64,000 nucleotides of DNA, taken from Phycisphaeraceae bacterium. GTDB taxonomy: Bacteria; Planctomycetota; Phycisphaerae; Phycisphaerales; Phycisphaeraceae. The stretch lies in assembly GCA_040222855.1 (NCBI GenBank), contig JAVKCD010000003.1:124001-188000 (forward strand), given 5' to 3'. Positions 41,329 to 55,028 of this stretch are shown here, piece by piece (position 1 is the stretch's first letter; every line of letters begins with the position of its first letter). The position numbers were made by a program, and so were the translations under genes. The notes below the pieces were generated by a model. The model made no database searches. It saw nothing but the letters and a program-made list of their open reading frames with translations, and was not told where the DNA came from.

Positions 41329-42993
41329 TCAGGTCGAGAGCGCCTGATCCAAATCAGTCAGTATTTCCTGCGTAAGATCCCAGAAGCCATTCTCGCGGAA
41401 GGGTGTAGCGGCCTGCCGGTAGGCGGTGTGGCGCTGCGTGTGGTGGTTCCAGTGCGACTGGGCATGGTAGAGCGCTCGCCGGGCCGTTTCGGCGGCAGAC
41501 TTGGAGCGCGTCGACTGAAAACTCCGGTAGGCAATGAGCCCGGCGAACAGGTCGTGGATCGCTTCGAGCAAGGATTCGGTGTAGATCATCGACCCGAGCA
41601 GCGGGGCCATCGTCTCGTGCTCTCGGTCGCCTAAGGCTTCCTGCAGTTTTCGGTAGAGTCGCGCCGCGGTGGCGGCGGCGGCGGCTTTTTCATCGAGTAC
41701 GGCGTCAAGGTCAGTCAGCGGGATGCGCTGGATCATCCGCCAGGCGGCGTGGGCATCGAGCGTGTCGTCCTCGATCCAGTCGCCGTTGGGATGCCATGGC
41801 GAAGGCTTGAGACGCGCGAAGGGGCCGATGTAAAAAGCCTGGCGGATCATCTCGGCTGAGTCGGCGAGGATCTCGGTCAGCACCTCGACGAGCGGGTCGT
41901 TCTCGTGGAGTTCGAGGCGGGTGATGGCCCACTCGCGAGCAAGCGCCGCAGGATCAGCCTGAGGGTCATCGGCGAGTCGAGGGGCGGCGAACGCAGAGGC
42001 GTCGATCCAGGTCTCGTTCTTGATGAACGGTCCGCCCCAGCCGCCGCCTCGGACCCAGCACCACAGGCCGGCTAAGGGCAGACGCTCGGCGAGCTGCGCA
42101 AGTCCCTGCGGTTGATCGGTCGTCGCCGACTCCGGATACCCATCACGCCAAAGAGCTGCCTGGTTGTTCGGTAACGCGCCTTTTCCCTCGAACTCCCGCT
42201 GACACTGAAGCTCGTACAAGATCGGGGTCTGCCCGCAGACGAGTGACGACGGGTTCCAGTTCTGATAGCGCCAGAAGTCGGTCTGTGTGAACTTGAATGA
42301 CAGGATGAGCCGGTCGTCATCACGCTGTGGGAGTCGAGGCGCAACCATCGCAGCCAGATCAGGATTATCGTGCAGGCCATCGGGGCGGACGTTCCAGGCA
42401 CGGACGATCATGCGCTTGCCGAGCTTTTCGACGATGCGGTCGTGTCCCTGCGTGATCGCGTGGACGATCCGGTCCGCAGCGGACCAGTCAGCGCAACGAG
42501 AGCAGTGCGGGGTATACAGATCATTACCGATCAGGTGCGGAAGCCGCTGGGCATCGTTGTCGCCGAACCGCAGAACAACACCCGCCACCGCGGGATAGCG
42601 TTCGAGTAGAGCTTCCAACACGGCGTAGACGCGATCCCAGATGTCGGGGCTGGCCGGGCACAGCACCTTGCCACGACCCCGACAGCAGAGGTTGTTGTTC
42701 TTGCCCTCAACAGCATCCGTGGCCAGAACCAGAAGGTCGTAGGAAAGATACGTCTCCAGACCGGCGCCGCTGATCTGATCGATCCGCTCCGTCAGTGCCT
42801 GAAGCGCGTGGTTGAGCCAGTTGCGGAGTTCAGGGTCGCGAACGAACTCGGGCGATGTGACACCCGAGAGTGCCGTGGTCTCGTAGAGGACGACGCCGGT
42901 GTAACCGAGGGCGGCGAGTTCGGCCGGATCACGATATCGGGACTGGACCGGCGGTTCGCCAGCGTTGTCCAGGATGGTGGCGAGCTTGAGCAT
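41329..42993 (-). CDS. GH67-like putative glycoside hydrolase
   Basis: 554 residues, no signal peptide. The N-terminal half reads as a TIM barrel (GYTGVVLYETTALSG, VAGVVLRFGDNDAQR, ILSFKFTQTDFWRYQNWN), followed by LYELQCQREFEGKGALPN and NNQAALWRDG, which recall the ELQ..REYTG and ..APMW segments of family 67 alpha-glucuronidases; the C-terminal third is helical and rich in Ala, Arg and His. The catalytic acids cannot be assigned, so the family call is tentative. It starts 21 bp after the zincin gene stop on the same strand with TATCAT 7 nt before the ATG. A role in plant or algal glucuronoside use would fit Phycisphaerae. Confidence 0.45.
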   Translation of the reverse strand: MLKLATILDNAGEPPVQSRYRDPAELAALGYTGVVLYETTALSGVTSPEFVRDPELRNWLNHALQALTERIDQISGAGLETYLSYDLLVLATDAVEGKNNNLCCRGRGKVLCPASPDIWDRVYAVLEALLERYPAVAGVVLRFGDNDAQRLPHLIGNDLYTPHCSRCADWSAADRIVHAITQGHDRIVEKLGKRMIVRAWNVRPDGLHDNPDLAAMVAPRLPQRDDDRLILSFKFTQTDFWRYQNWNPSSLVCGQTPILYELQCQREFEGKGALPNNQAALWRDGYPESATTDQPQGLAQLAERLPLAGLWCWVRGGGWGGPFIKNETWIDASAFAAPRLADDPQADPAALAREWAITRLELHENDPLVEVLTEILADSAEMIRQAFYIGPFARLKPSPWHPNGDWIEDDTLDAHAAWRMIQRIPLTDLDAVLDEKAAAAATAARLYRKLQEALGDREHETMAPLLGSMIYTESLLEAIHDLFAGLIAYRSFQSTRSKSAAETARRALYHAQSHWNHHTQRHTAYRQAATPFRENGFWDLTQEILTDLDQALST

Positions 42994-43000
42994 CTCCCGA

Positions 43001-43006
43001 ATGATA
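43001..43006 (-). promoter_or_regulatory. -10-like hexamer TATCAT before GH67-like gene
   Basis: TATCAT is 7 nt upstream of the ATG at 42993, in the 21-bp gap after the zincin gene. A GGGAG directly abuts the ATG and is too close to serve as a Shine-Dalgarno. Confidence 0.4.
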
Positions 43007-43014
43007 ACGGGTGC

Positions 43015-43443
43015 TCAGGCGTAGCCGAGCCGGTCCAGGTCATCCTCGTCCAGACCGTAGTGGTGGCCGATCTCGTGCAGAACGGTGATGCGGATCTGCT
43101 CATCGAGCCCCACTTCTCCTTCTGACTGCTCACCATGGGTCCGGGCTTCTGCCTGCTGATCCTCAGCGAAGCGAATGATCGGCCCACGGAAGACCCGGAT
43201 CTCATCCGGGAGGATGGCGGAGTCCTCGACGGAGCGCTCGGTCAGCCCAAAACCGGTGTGGAGCCCAAAAAGCTCCTCCTCGGCATCCATGCCGATCTCC
43301 TCCAGCAGCTCAGGGTCGGGCTCGTCCTCGATAATCAGCGGCATCTCGTCCAGACGGGCAATGACCTCCTCCGGAAGGCTGTGGAGGATATGATCGAGGA
43401 TTCGGTCGAAGCGGTCACGCATCGGCTGGGGTAACGAGTCCAT
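43015..43443 (-). CDS. Zincin-like metallopeptidase family protein
   Basis: 142 residues from MDSLPQPMRDRFDRILDHIL. A helical start with DEMPLIIEDEPDPELL, then FRGPIIRFAED and the zinc motif HEIGHHYGLDEDDLDRLGY, which matches the small zincin_1 (PF06262-type) family: HExxH plus conserved tail. These are predicted cytoplasmic metalloproteases with unknown substrates. Start at 43443 is supported by TACGCT 7 nt upstream; the longer frame would overlap the divergent rlmN gene. Confidence 0.9.
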   Translation of the reverse strand: MDSLPQPMRDRFDRILDHILHSLPEEVIARLDEMPLIIEDEPDPELLEEIGMDAEEELFGLHTGFGLTERSVEDSAILPDEIRVFRGPIIRFAEDQQAEARTHGEQSEGEVGLDEQIRITVLHEIGHHYGLDEDDLDRLGYA

Positions 43444-43450
43444 GCGTGTG

Positions 43451-43456
43451 AGCGTA
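43451..43456 (-). promoter_or_regulatory. -10-like hexamer TACGCT before zincin gene
   Basis: TACGCT is 7 nt before the ATG at 43443, in the 35-bp gap between the divergent zincin and rlmN starts. Confidence 0.35.
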
Positions 43457-43478
43457 GCGTTCGAGGTTAAAGCCCGCC

Positions 43479-44648
43479 ATGTCGTTGATGAACCGTCTCG
43501 AAACTGATGACCTGACCCACGTGTTCGCCCACACACCCGAGTCGCTGGCGACCGTGTTCCGGGGCTGGGGTCTGCCCGCGTACCGGGCCAGGCAGGTCCT
43601 GGGGTGGGTCTATCAGAAAGGCGTGTGCGATCTCGAAGCCATGACCGACCTGGGCAAACGCGACCGAGAGGTCATCCGTGAACGACTCCGCTTCGTCAGC
43701 GGCGATGTCATCAAGCACCAACGAGCCACCGACGGCGTCCAGAAGCTCCTCGTCCAATGGCCCCCCCCCGCATCAAGTCAAAGTGATGAGTTGCTCGATG
43801 GGGATCAAGAGCACAAGCCTGATGCCATGACGCTGCCTGTGGTGGGGGTTCCTGCGGGGATGCGGACCGAGTGCGTGATGATCCCGTCGGAGAACGAGGG
43901 CGGAGGCTCGCGGAAGACAGCATGCATCTCGTCGCAGGCAGGATGCCCGGTAGGCTGCCGGTTCTGTGCCTCGGGCATGGAGGGGCTGGAGGCGAACCTG
44001 ACGGCGGATCAGATCGTTGAGCAGGTGTGGCAGTTGGGCCGGCTGCCCGGGGTTGGGCGGATCAGCAACGTCGTGTTCATGGGCATGGGCGAGCCGCTGG
44101 CGAATCTGGGCGCGGTGACTTCGGCAATCAGGACGATGTCAGCGGGCTGGGGACTCGGGATCGGGTCCAGGCGCATCACGGTCTCGACCGTCGGCCTGCC
44201 AGCCCAGATCCGAAGACTGGCCGATCTGGAGCTGCCGATCACGCTGGCGATCAGTCTTCACGCCCCAAATGATGCGCTTAGGCGGGAACTGATCCCCTGG
44301 GCCGAGTACGTCACCGTGCAGCAGTTGATCGATGCGGGGCAGCACTACTTCAAGAAGACCGGCCGGGAGGTGACGCTGGAGTACATCCTGCTGCGCGACG
44401 TCAACGACCAACCGGAGCACGCCCGGGAGCTGGCCCGTGTGGCCAGGAAGCTGCGGAGCAACATCAACCTGATCCGCTACAACGAGGTCGATGCCCTGCC
44501 ATTCGGACGACCAAGAAAAGACGATGTCCTGGCCTTCCAACAGGTGCTCCGCGAGGCGGGGGCCAACGTGCACATCCGGGCCTCACGCGGGCGCGATATT
44601 GCCGCTGCGTGCGGGCAGCTCAAGTACGAGGCCGCCGGAAAAGCCTGA
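43479..44648 (+). CDS. rlmN: 23S rRNA (adenine2503-C2)-methyltransferase RlmN
   Basis: Radical SAM methyltransferase for 23S rRNA A2503 (and some tRNA A37). 389 residues. The iron-sulfur motif is CPVGCRFC after CISSQAG; FMGMGEPL, ISLHAPND, YILLRDVND and a late Cys in AAACGQLKYEA (the methyl-carrying Cys of the family) follow. An insert of about 40 residues (about 87-127, WPPPASSQSDELLDGDQEHK) lies between the N-terminal helical domain and the radical SAM core and contains a run of nine C at 43761-43769. The insert looks unstructured. No Shine-Dalgarno is seen. A terminator-like stem overlaps the stop. Confidence 0.96.
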   Translation: MSLMNRLETDDLTHVFAHTPESLATVFRGWGLPAYRARQVLGWVYQKGVCDLEAMTDLGKRDREVIRERLRFVSGDVIKHQRATDGVQKLLVQWPPPASSQSDELLDGDQEHKPDAMTLPVVGVPAGMRTECVMIPSENEGGGSRKTACISSQAGCPVGCRFCASGMEGLEANLTADQIVEQVWQLGRLPGVGRISNVVFMGMGEPLANLGAVTSAIRTMSAGWGLGIGSRRITVSTVGLPAQIRRLADLELPITLAISLHAPNDALRRELIPWAEYVTVQQLIDAGQHYFKKTGREVTLEYILLRDVNDQPEHARELARVARKLRSNINLIRYNEVDALPFGRPRKDDVLAFQQVLREAGANVHIRASRGRDIAAACGQLKYEAAGKA

Positions 44649-44672
44649 TCCTCCAGGCATTCGGCGGTCTTT
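44632..44672 (+). terminator. Probable terminator overlapping the rlmN stop
   Basis: Outer stem CCGCCG/CGGCGG and inner stem GCCTG/CAGGC around ATCCTC, then TCTTT. The 5' arm is inside rlmN, and the last bases overlap the -35 of the tRNA-Arg promoter. Confidence 0.5.
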
Positions 44673-44698
44673 ACCCCCCTACCGTGATCGGCTAGATT
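44670..44698 (+). promoter_or_regulatory. Promoter of tRNA-Arg
   Basis: TTTACC (44670-44675), 17 nt, TAGATT (44693-44698), about 11 nt before the tRNA 5' end. Confidence 0.6.
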
Positions 44699-44709
44699 GT
44701 TGGGTTGCA

Positions 44710-44783
44710 GGCCCTGTAGCTCAGCTGGATAGAGCGGCTGCCTCCGGAGCAGCAGGTCAGAGGTTCGAATCCTCTCAGGGTCA
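44710..44783 (+). tRNA. tRNA-Arg (CCG)
   Basis: 74 nt: acceptor GGCCCTG/CAGGGTC with one G-U pair, D arm GCTC/GAGC, anticodon stem GCTGC/GCAGC with loop CTCCGGA (anticodon CCG, 44744-44746), T arm AGAGG-TTCGAAT-CCTCT, discriminator A. CCA is not encoded. It has its own promoter and is 3 bp from the 3' end of a convergent PEP-CTERM gene. Confidence 0.96.
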
Positions 44784-44786
44784 TTC

Positions 44787-45473
44787 TTACCGCCGACGCA
44801 TCACCGATAGACCCAGGGGCAGCATCAGCAGCACTGCTGAAGCCGGCTCGGGCAGCGTCAGGGTTACGTCAAGGTTGAGATGATCGAAGAGGTAAGAGCC
44901 GTTGTTCCCGATGACGACTTTCAGCGTATCGCCAGGGTTGAGGATGAGGCTTCCGACCGGGATCGGTGTGTGGAAGGCGTTGGCATTGCCCGCGACGACA
45001 ATCCCGCCGTGATGGCTCGTCAGGCTGTTGATCGTGCTGTAGACATCGATCGTCAGGCCATTACCCGTCAGGCCGTTGGTAACCAGTTCGGCGTGCAACT
45101 CAACGATCGAGACCGGCGTCGAGGTCTGAGGTGCATAGACCAGAACCGCAGGCTGGCTGGGGCCGGGGTGGACAAAGGTACCCGGGAAGGTGGCGGGGCC
45201 AGCCGCACCGTTGTTGTCGCCAATTTCAAGCAGGCCGCTAAACAGCGGAGTGTTGATGGAATCGGTTGGGGTAACCCAAGCGGTCCCGCTGACGCCCATC
45301 AAAGGGCCATTGACCCCCGTGGTGCCGTACCACAGATTGGTGGTGGCATTCGTGGAGAAGCCGTTGACGCCTAGCCAGCTGCGAAAGTTATTGACCGGAT
45401 CGGCCTGAGCCGCTGTGGTCAAGCTAGCCAGGACAATCATGGCGGTTAGGCGCGAACCCGCTGAATGGAACAT
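44787..45473 (-). CDS. Short PEP-CTERM surface protein
   Basis: About 228 residues: signal peptide ending TTAAQA, a beta-rich body with no domain I recognise (WLGVNGFSTNATTNLWYG, TIDVYSTINSLTSHHGG, LILNPGDTLKVVIGNNG) and the tail LPEPASAVLLMLPLGLSVMRRR with the Pro-Glu-Pro sorting signal. There are no dockerin repeats. Two adjacent ATGs are possible (45476 and 45473); AAGGAG is 3 and 6 nt upstream of them, which favours the second. Its 3' end abuts tRNA-Arg on the opposite strand, and no terminator is visible for it. Confidence 0.85.
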   Translation of the reverse strand: MFHSAGSRLTAMIVLASLTTAAQADPVNNFRSWLGVNGFSTNATTNLWYGTTGVNGPLMGVSGTAWVTPTDSINTPLFSGLLEIGDNNGAAGPATFPGTFVHPGPSQPAVLVYAPQTSTPVSIVELHAELVTNGLTGNGLTIDVYSTINSLTSHHGGIVVAGNANAFHTPIPVGSLILNPGDTLKVVIGNNGSYLFDHLNLDVTLTLPEPASAVLLMLPLGLSVMRRR

Positions 45474-45654
45474 CATCTTCTCCTTGAAGGCTGAACTATG
45501 CCTTAGATTCAGAGTAAGACAAGCCATGATCCTGCTTTTTCGACGCCCTAAATAACGGAAACGACTAGGTAACCTAGCGGGTTAACAAAGGGAAACCGTG
45601 GACATCTGGGCAAACGGATGGGTGACATTTTTACGCGCCTCAACCCAATCCATC

Positions 45655-45684
45655 AAAACAACAACCGCCCCTTGCGGGGCGGTT
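45655..45684 (-). terminator. Rho-independent terminator of rpoBC
   Basis: On the minus strand AACCGCCCC-GCAA-GGGGCGGTT (9-bp perfect stem) is followed by a T-rich tail (GTTGTTTTG). It lies about 30 bp past the rpoC stop. Confidence 0.85.
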
Positions 45685-45715
45685 GAGAGGGGTTGAGTTG
45701 TAACGGACGCCAGCG

Positions 45716-50179
<4,464 letters not shown>

Positions 50180-50269
50180 GGTGGTTGCTATTCCTGCTTG
50201 GCGTCGGTCGTTCGGGTTGAGGGGGCTGCCCGGCCTCGAAGCCGGGGCCCGCCGGGATCGTTACGGCGA

Positions 50270-53200
50270 TCAGAGAATGGAACTGATGCCGTCGATGTCG
50301 CTCTTCTCAAGAGTAATGTTTAGGCCCAGGCCCTTGATCTCGTTACACAGCACATCGAAGGCAACGGGCATGCCCGCCTCGAGGGTGTTGGTCCCCTTGA
50401 CCATCGACTCGTAGATCTTGGTCCGGCCCTCAACGTCATCACTCTTGACGGTGAGAAGTTCCTGGAGAATGTACGCAGCGCCATACGCCTCGAGCGCCCA
50501 GACCTCCATCTCACCGAATCGCTGCCCGCCGGTGCGAGCCTTACCGCCGAGAGGCTGCTGAGTAATGAGTGAGTAAGGCCCAGTCGCACGAGCGTGGATC
50601 TTGTCGTCCACCAGGTGATGGAGCTTGATCAGGTACATATAGCCCGCAGTCGTCCGCTGATCGAACGGATCACCCGTCCGACCGTCGTAGAGCTGAACCT
50701 TGTAGTTAGGCGGCATCTTGGCCAGAAGCTCACGGTCGCTCGGATGCTTCTTATCCACCTCCAGCGCCCGGGTCCGGTCATCAACGTGCTTATTGGCTTC
50801 CTCGATCGCCGCAGCGATCTCATCCTCGGTCGCACCGTCAAACACAGGCGTCACTGCTTGGAAACCCAGGACGGCACAAGCCCACCCAAGGTGCGTTTCC
50901 AGGATCTGCCCGACGTTCATGCGCTTGCCGACACCCAGCGGGTTCAGCAGCACATCCACAGGCGTGCCATCCTCAAGGAACGGCATGTCCTCGACCGGCA
51001 CGATCCGCGAGATAACACCCTTGTTGCCGTGACGTCCAGCCATCTTGTCGCCAACGGACAACGCCCGCTTAGTCGCAAGATAAATCTTGACCATCTCCAG
51101 CACGCCGGACTGCAACTCATCGCCACGCTTCATGTGAGCGAGCCGACGCTGCTTCTCCTTTTCAATCGCCTGGATTCGCGGCCAGAAAGCCTCGTAAATC
51201 GCGACGCCTTCTTCACGAACTTCTTTCGCGCCCTTGATCCACTTGGTATCAAAGTCGTTGATCTGCTCAATAAGGACTTCCGTGATGTCCGAAGCGCCAA
51301 CCTTCTGTCGAGTCGACGGATCGACCATTGCCGTGCCGATCGTCTCGTTGATCTGCTCGACCATCTGCCGGAAAAGCTCCGCCGCTCGGGCGTCCATCTC
51401 GGCCTCGTACTCACGCATGTCCCTGCGGAGCTGCTTCTTCTGATCCTCATTAAGGTGCATCCGCCGGCTAAACCGCTTAGCACCGATCACGATACCTTCG
51501 GTGCCCGCAGGCACTTCAAGCGAATCATTCTTCACGTCTTCACCAGCACGACCGAAGATCGCGTGCAGGAGCTTCTCTTCGGGGGTCAGCTCACTCTTGC
51601 TCTTAGGCGAGACCTTGCCGACAAGAATGTCGCCCGGCGTGACATACGCCCCAATACGAATCGCGCCGTTCTCATCGAGCTTGGCGAGCATCTTCTCAGA
51701 GACGTTGGGGATGTCACGAGTGAACTCTTCACGCCCAAGCTTGGTCTCACGAATCTCGACATCAAACTCCTCGATATGAATCGAGGTGAAGGTGTCCTCG
51801 GTCACCAGCCGCTCGGAGATGACAATCGCGTCCTCAAAGTTGTAGCCATCAAACGTGTTGAAGGCGACCAGGACATTTTTACCCAGAGCCAACTGGCCCT
51901 GCTGGGTCGCCGCACCGTCGGCGATGATCTGGTCCTTCTCCACACGCTGACCGATGCGAACGATCGGCTTCTGGTTCTGACAGGTCCGCTCGTTGAGACC
52001 AGCGAACTTGCGCAGCACATACTCATCAGCATTGTCTACAACAATCCGCTCGGCATCGACGTAGGTGATCGTCCCCGCGTTCTTCGCCCGGACCACCATG
52101 CCCGAGTACTTGGGAATCTCCATCTCCATGCCGGTCCCGACACAAGGCGGCTCCACCTTGATCAAAGGCACAGCCTGCCGCTGCATGTTCGAGCCCATCA
52201 ACGCACGGTTCGCGTCGTCGTGCTCGAGGAACGGAATCATCGCCGCCGAGACACCGACGATCTGCTTGGGACTGATGTCGATGTAGTCAAGCTGCGACGA
52301 ATCGACCTGAGCCAGGTCGCCATCCACACGAGCCAGCACCGCACCCTTCTTGACCTTGCCGTCCAGCCCAAGCGCGTCGGCCGGACCAAGGGTCAGCTTC
52401 ATCTCCTCGTCTGCCCGGAGCGATACCACACCTTCGACCACATCACCCTTGACCACCTTCCGGTAAGGCGTCAGCAGGAAGCCATACTCATCGATCTGCG
52501 AGTAGATACCCAACGAGCAGATCAGGCCGATGTTCGTGCCTTCAGGCGTCTCGATCGGGCACACACGCCCATAGTGCGAAATATGTACGTCACGGACCTC
52601 AAAGCCCGCCCGCTTACGATTGAGACCGCCAGGCCCGAGCGCCGAAAGACGACGCTCGTGCGTGAGCTGCGACAACGGGTTCGTCTGGTCAACGACCTGA
52701 GACAGCTCACCACGACCAAAGAAGTGCTCGATCGCCGAGCTGATCGACTTGGTGTTGATTAGGTCCGCAACCTTCGCCAACTCATCCGGGTCCTTGACGC
52801 TCATACGCTCCTGGACAGTCCGGCGAAGCTTAAGGAACCCCTTGCGAAGCTCCTCGATCGCCAGCTCATCCAGGGTACGCAGACGACGATTACCCAGGTG
52901 GTCGATGTCGTCGATGTGAGCCTTGTTGCGGTTCGACCGCAGGTCCAGCATGTAACCGATGACCTTCAGGAAGTCCTCGGCACGCAGCGCCATCTCGGTC
53001 TCTGGCACATCCAGATCAAACTTACGATTAATGCGGAAACGCCCCACTTTGCCCAGCCGGTAACGGTTCTCGTCGAAGAACTTCTCCGCGAACAACTGGC
53101 GAGCCTTGTCCACCTGAGGCGGGTTACCAGGACGCAGACGCGCATAGAGCGCGAGCAACGAGGCCTCGTGCTCCGAGACCTTCATGCCTTCGAGATCAAT

Positions 53201-54067
53201 CTGCTTCTCGTCAGCAATCGTATTAAGAATCAGCATGTCGCCGGGATTCGGGATCGCCAACACAACCTTCAAGGGCGAACCCATGATCCGATCGACGTTC
53301 TCGCCGATCTGGGCACCGATCGCCACCAACTCTTCACCGGTGTCGGTATCCACAATCGGAGCCGCAGCGTAATGCTCAGCCCGCAGATCAGTGACCTTTA
53401 CCTCGTGCACGTCATAGAACAGCCGCAGCAGCGTCTCCGTCGCCGAGTAGTCCTCGTCAATAGCACGCAGGAACGTCGTCGCCGGAATCTTGGTCGACTG
53501 ATCGATCCGCATCTGGAGAACGTCCTTCTTGGACACCTCCAGCTCGATCCACGAGCCCCGCTCGGGGATGATGCGGGCCGAGTGCAACGGCCTGTCGCCC
53601 TCCGCCGAGGCGATCGAGAAATCAACACCCGGCGAACGGTGAAGCTGGTTCACAATGACGCGCTCGGCACCATTGATAATGAACTCGCCCCCGCCCATCA
53701 GCACAGGCACCTCGCCCAGGTAGATCTCCTCCTCAGGGATCTCCGGGACGTCCTTGCGGACCAGCCGGACACCCACACGGAACGGCAGGCCGTAAGTCAG
53801 CCGGAGTTCCTTACATTCCTGCGGGGTGTACCGAGGCTCGTCGAGCTTGTAGTACAAGTACTCAAGTTGCATGTTCCCGTCGTACGAGACGATGGGGAAC
53901 ACCTCACGGAGCAGCGACTCGAGACCAATCTCGACATTCCGCTGATCGTAGACCTTCTCGAGCTGTATAAACCGCTCGTAAGCCTTGAGTTGCACCTCGA
54001 CGAGGTGGGGGACGGGAAGCGCGTCACCGCGCTTGGCGAAGTTGCGCACAGAGTTCATCTGAAGCAT
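50270..54067 (-). CDS. rpoB: RNA polymerase beta subunit
   Basis: 1265 residues from [20 protein letters not shown]. The rifampicin pocket is intact ([20 protein letters not shown] then [20 protein letters not shown]), and [44 protein letters not shown] and the C-terminal [27 protein letters not shown] (split near 1180) are all family landmarks. GAGG is 7 nt before the ATG at 54067; the Met three codons later is also possible. A clear promoter lies 90 bp upstream. The usual rplK-rplA-rplJ-rplL genes are not upstream: the next gene is a divergent small protein. Confidence 0.99.
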   Translation of the reverse strand: MLQMNSVRNFAKRGDALPVPHLVEVQLKAYERFIQLEKVYDQRNVEIGLESLLREVFPIVSYDGNMQLEYLYYKLDEPRYTPQECKELRLTYGLPFRVGVRLVRKDVPEIPEEEIYLGEVPVLMGGGEFIINGAERVIVNQLHRSPGVDFSIASAEGDRPLHSARIIPERGSWIELEVSKKDVLQMRIDQSTKIPATTFLRAIDEDYSATETLLRLFYDVHEVKVTDLRAEHYAAAPIVDTDTGEELVAIGAQIGENVDRIMGSPLKVVLAIPNPGDMLILNTIADEKQIDLEGMKVSEHEASLLALYARLRPGNPPQVDKARQLFAEKFFDENRYRLGKVGRFRINRKFDLDVPETEMALRAEDFLKVIGYMLDLRSNRNKAHIDDIDHLGNRRLRTLDELAIEELRKGFLKLRRTVQERMSVKDPDELAKVADLINTKSISSAIEHFFGRGELSQVVDQTNPLSQLTHERRLSALGPGGLNRKRAGFEVRDVHISHYGRVCPIETPEGTNIGLICSLGIYSQIDEYGFLLTPYRKVVKGDVVEGVVSLRADEEMKLTLGPADALGLDGKVKKGAVLARVDGDLAQVDSSQLDYIDISPKQIVGVSAAMIPFLEHDDANRALMGSNMQRQAVPLIKVEPPCVGTGMEMEIPKYSGMVVRAKNAGTITYVDAERIVVDNADEYVLRKFAGLNERTCQNQKPIVRIGQRVEKDQIIADGAATQQGQLALGKNVLVAFNTFDGYNFEDAIVISERLVTEDTFTSIHIEEFDVEIRETKLGREEFTRDIPNVSEKMLAKLDENGAIRIGAYVTPGDILVGKVSPKSKSELTPEEKLLHAIFGRAGEDVKNDSLEVPAGTEGIVIGAKRFSRRMHLNEDQKKQLRRDMREYEAEMDARAAELFRQMVEQINETIGTAMVDPSTRQKVGASDITEVLIEQINDFDTKWIKGAKEVREEGVAIYEAFWPRIQAIEKEKQRRLAHMKRGDELQSGVLEMVKIYLATKRALSVGDKMAGRHGNKGVISRIVPVEDMPFLEDGTPVDVLLNPLGVGKRMNVGQILETHLGWACAVLGFQAVTPVFDGATEDEIAAAIEEANKHVDDRTRALEVDKKHPSDRELLAKMPPNYKVQLYDGRTGDPFDQRTTAGYMYLIKLHHLVDDKIHARATGPYSLITQQPLGGKARTGGQRFGEMEVWALEAYGAAYILQELLTVKSDDVEGRTKIYESMVKGTNTLEAGMPVAFDVLCNEIKGLGLNITLEKSDIDGISSIL

Positions 54068-54552
54068 CGAGGCCCTCGATCTTCGGGTATGGAGATATAG
54101 GATGGATAGGGTTGCAGCTGGCTCGCGATCATAGCCCTTCCACGCCGAACAAAACACTGTAGCGGACTTGAAGAAAGGTTGCAAGTCCACCAAGGTCCAC
54201 TTCCCGAAATCTCCGAGAAGCGGTCAATCAGAGCCTATATTAAGACCATCAAGGCTATTGATTGGGCCGCACCCGATGACTCCGCCCTCCAACCCTAGGC
54301 CCCCAATCGACCAAGGCCCCAGCACAACCCGCTTGCAAAACCTATCCGCCTCTAACCCGCGCCCGCCCGGTCCACCACCCGATCACCAACCCACCCCTCG
54401 TCAACTTAGATACTCACCTACGACCAACCTCAGGAAACTGAGGCTTCAGACATCGACTTCGCTCATCTCAAACGAAAACTGTTAGCCCCGCGCACAGCAA
54501 CGCAGACACAACACCCTCGGAGCGGTACGATACAGGCTTATCCATACACAGC
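54068..54552. other. Divergent promoter region of rpoBC
   Basis: 485 bp between rpoB and a small plus-strand gene. It holds the rpoBC promoter (54156-54184) and a TACGAT hexamer (54526-54531) with CAGACA 17 nt before it that may serve the small gene. An open frame at 54168-54485 is Pro-rich without coding character and is rejected. No ribosomal protein gene or leader RNA motif was recognised. Confidence 0.6.
54156..54184 (-). promoter_or_regulatory. Sigma-70 type promoter of rpoBC
   Basis: On the minus strand TTGCAA (54179-54184), 17 nt, TACAGT (54156-54161). The predicted start near 54149 gives an about 80-nt leader before the rpoB ATG at 54067. Confidence 0.65.
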
Positions 54553-54912
54553 ATGGAAGCGAGCAACACCATGGAACGCAGACGGTTCCGTCTCAATAGA
54601 CCGCAGACCCAAGCCCCCGAGCGACCGGACAGGCCCGCCCTGCCCCGATACCCCATGCTCCTCGGCGAGCCATCACCCTCACTAGCCAAAATCCGCAGGA
54701 TGACCATCCCCGAACTGCAGAAGAAAATCTCCAGCCTCGGCGCCGATCAACCCCCCCTGCTCACCAAACTCGAAAAACTCCGCGCCAAGGACCCCATCCC
54801 CGCTGAGGACGTCAAAGAAACCGAGACACACCTCAAGCGATTGCAAGTCCTCGAATCACTGGCAAAAGAGCAACTCGAAAAACTCCTCGCCGACCGCGAA
54901 GTCAGACGCTAA
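54553..54912 (+). CDS. Small coiled-coil protein of unknown function
   Basis: 119 residues; Met7 (54571) is an alternative start. An Arg/Pro-rich first 50 residues (RRFRLNRPQTQAPERPDRP) is followed by a charged helical region, IPELQKKISSLGADQPPLL, then ETHLKRLQVLESLAKEQLEK with heptad-like Leu spacing. Strong C/G at wobble positions supports coding. No domain recognised. It is divergent from rpoB and convergent with the PEP-CTERM gene at 55029. Confidence 0.6.
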   Translation: MEASNTMERRRFRLNRPQTQAPERPDRPALPRYPMLLGEPSPSLAKIRRMTIPELQKKISSLGADQPPLLTKLEKLRAKDPIPAEDVKETETHLKRLQVLESLAKEQLEKLLADREVRR

Positions 54913-55028
54913 GCGTCCCCAGTCTGATCTGTCCGCCTGACGCATTGAGCACCACCCAACTCAAGGCTGCGCGTCGTTTCACCTGCCGATACACACCGCA
55001 TCAACCCCACGATGCCAAAACACCATCC

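Noticed and set aside
54168-54485. 105-codon open frame upstream of rpoB
   Set aside because: Pro/Ser-rich without coding wobble bias and overlapping the rpoBC promoter.
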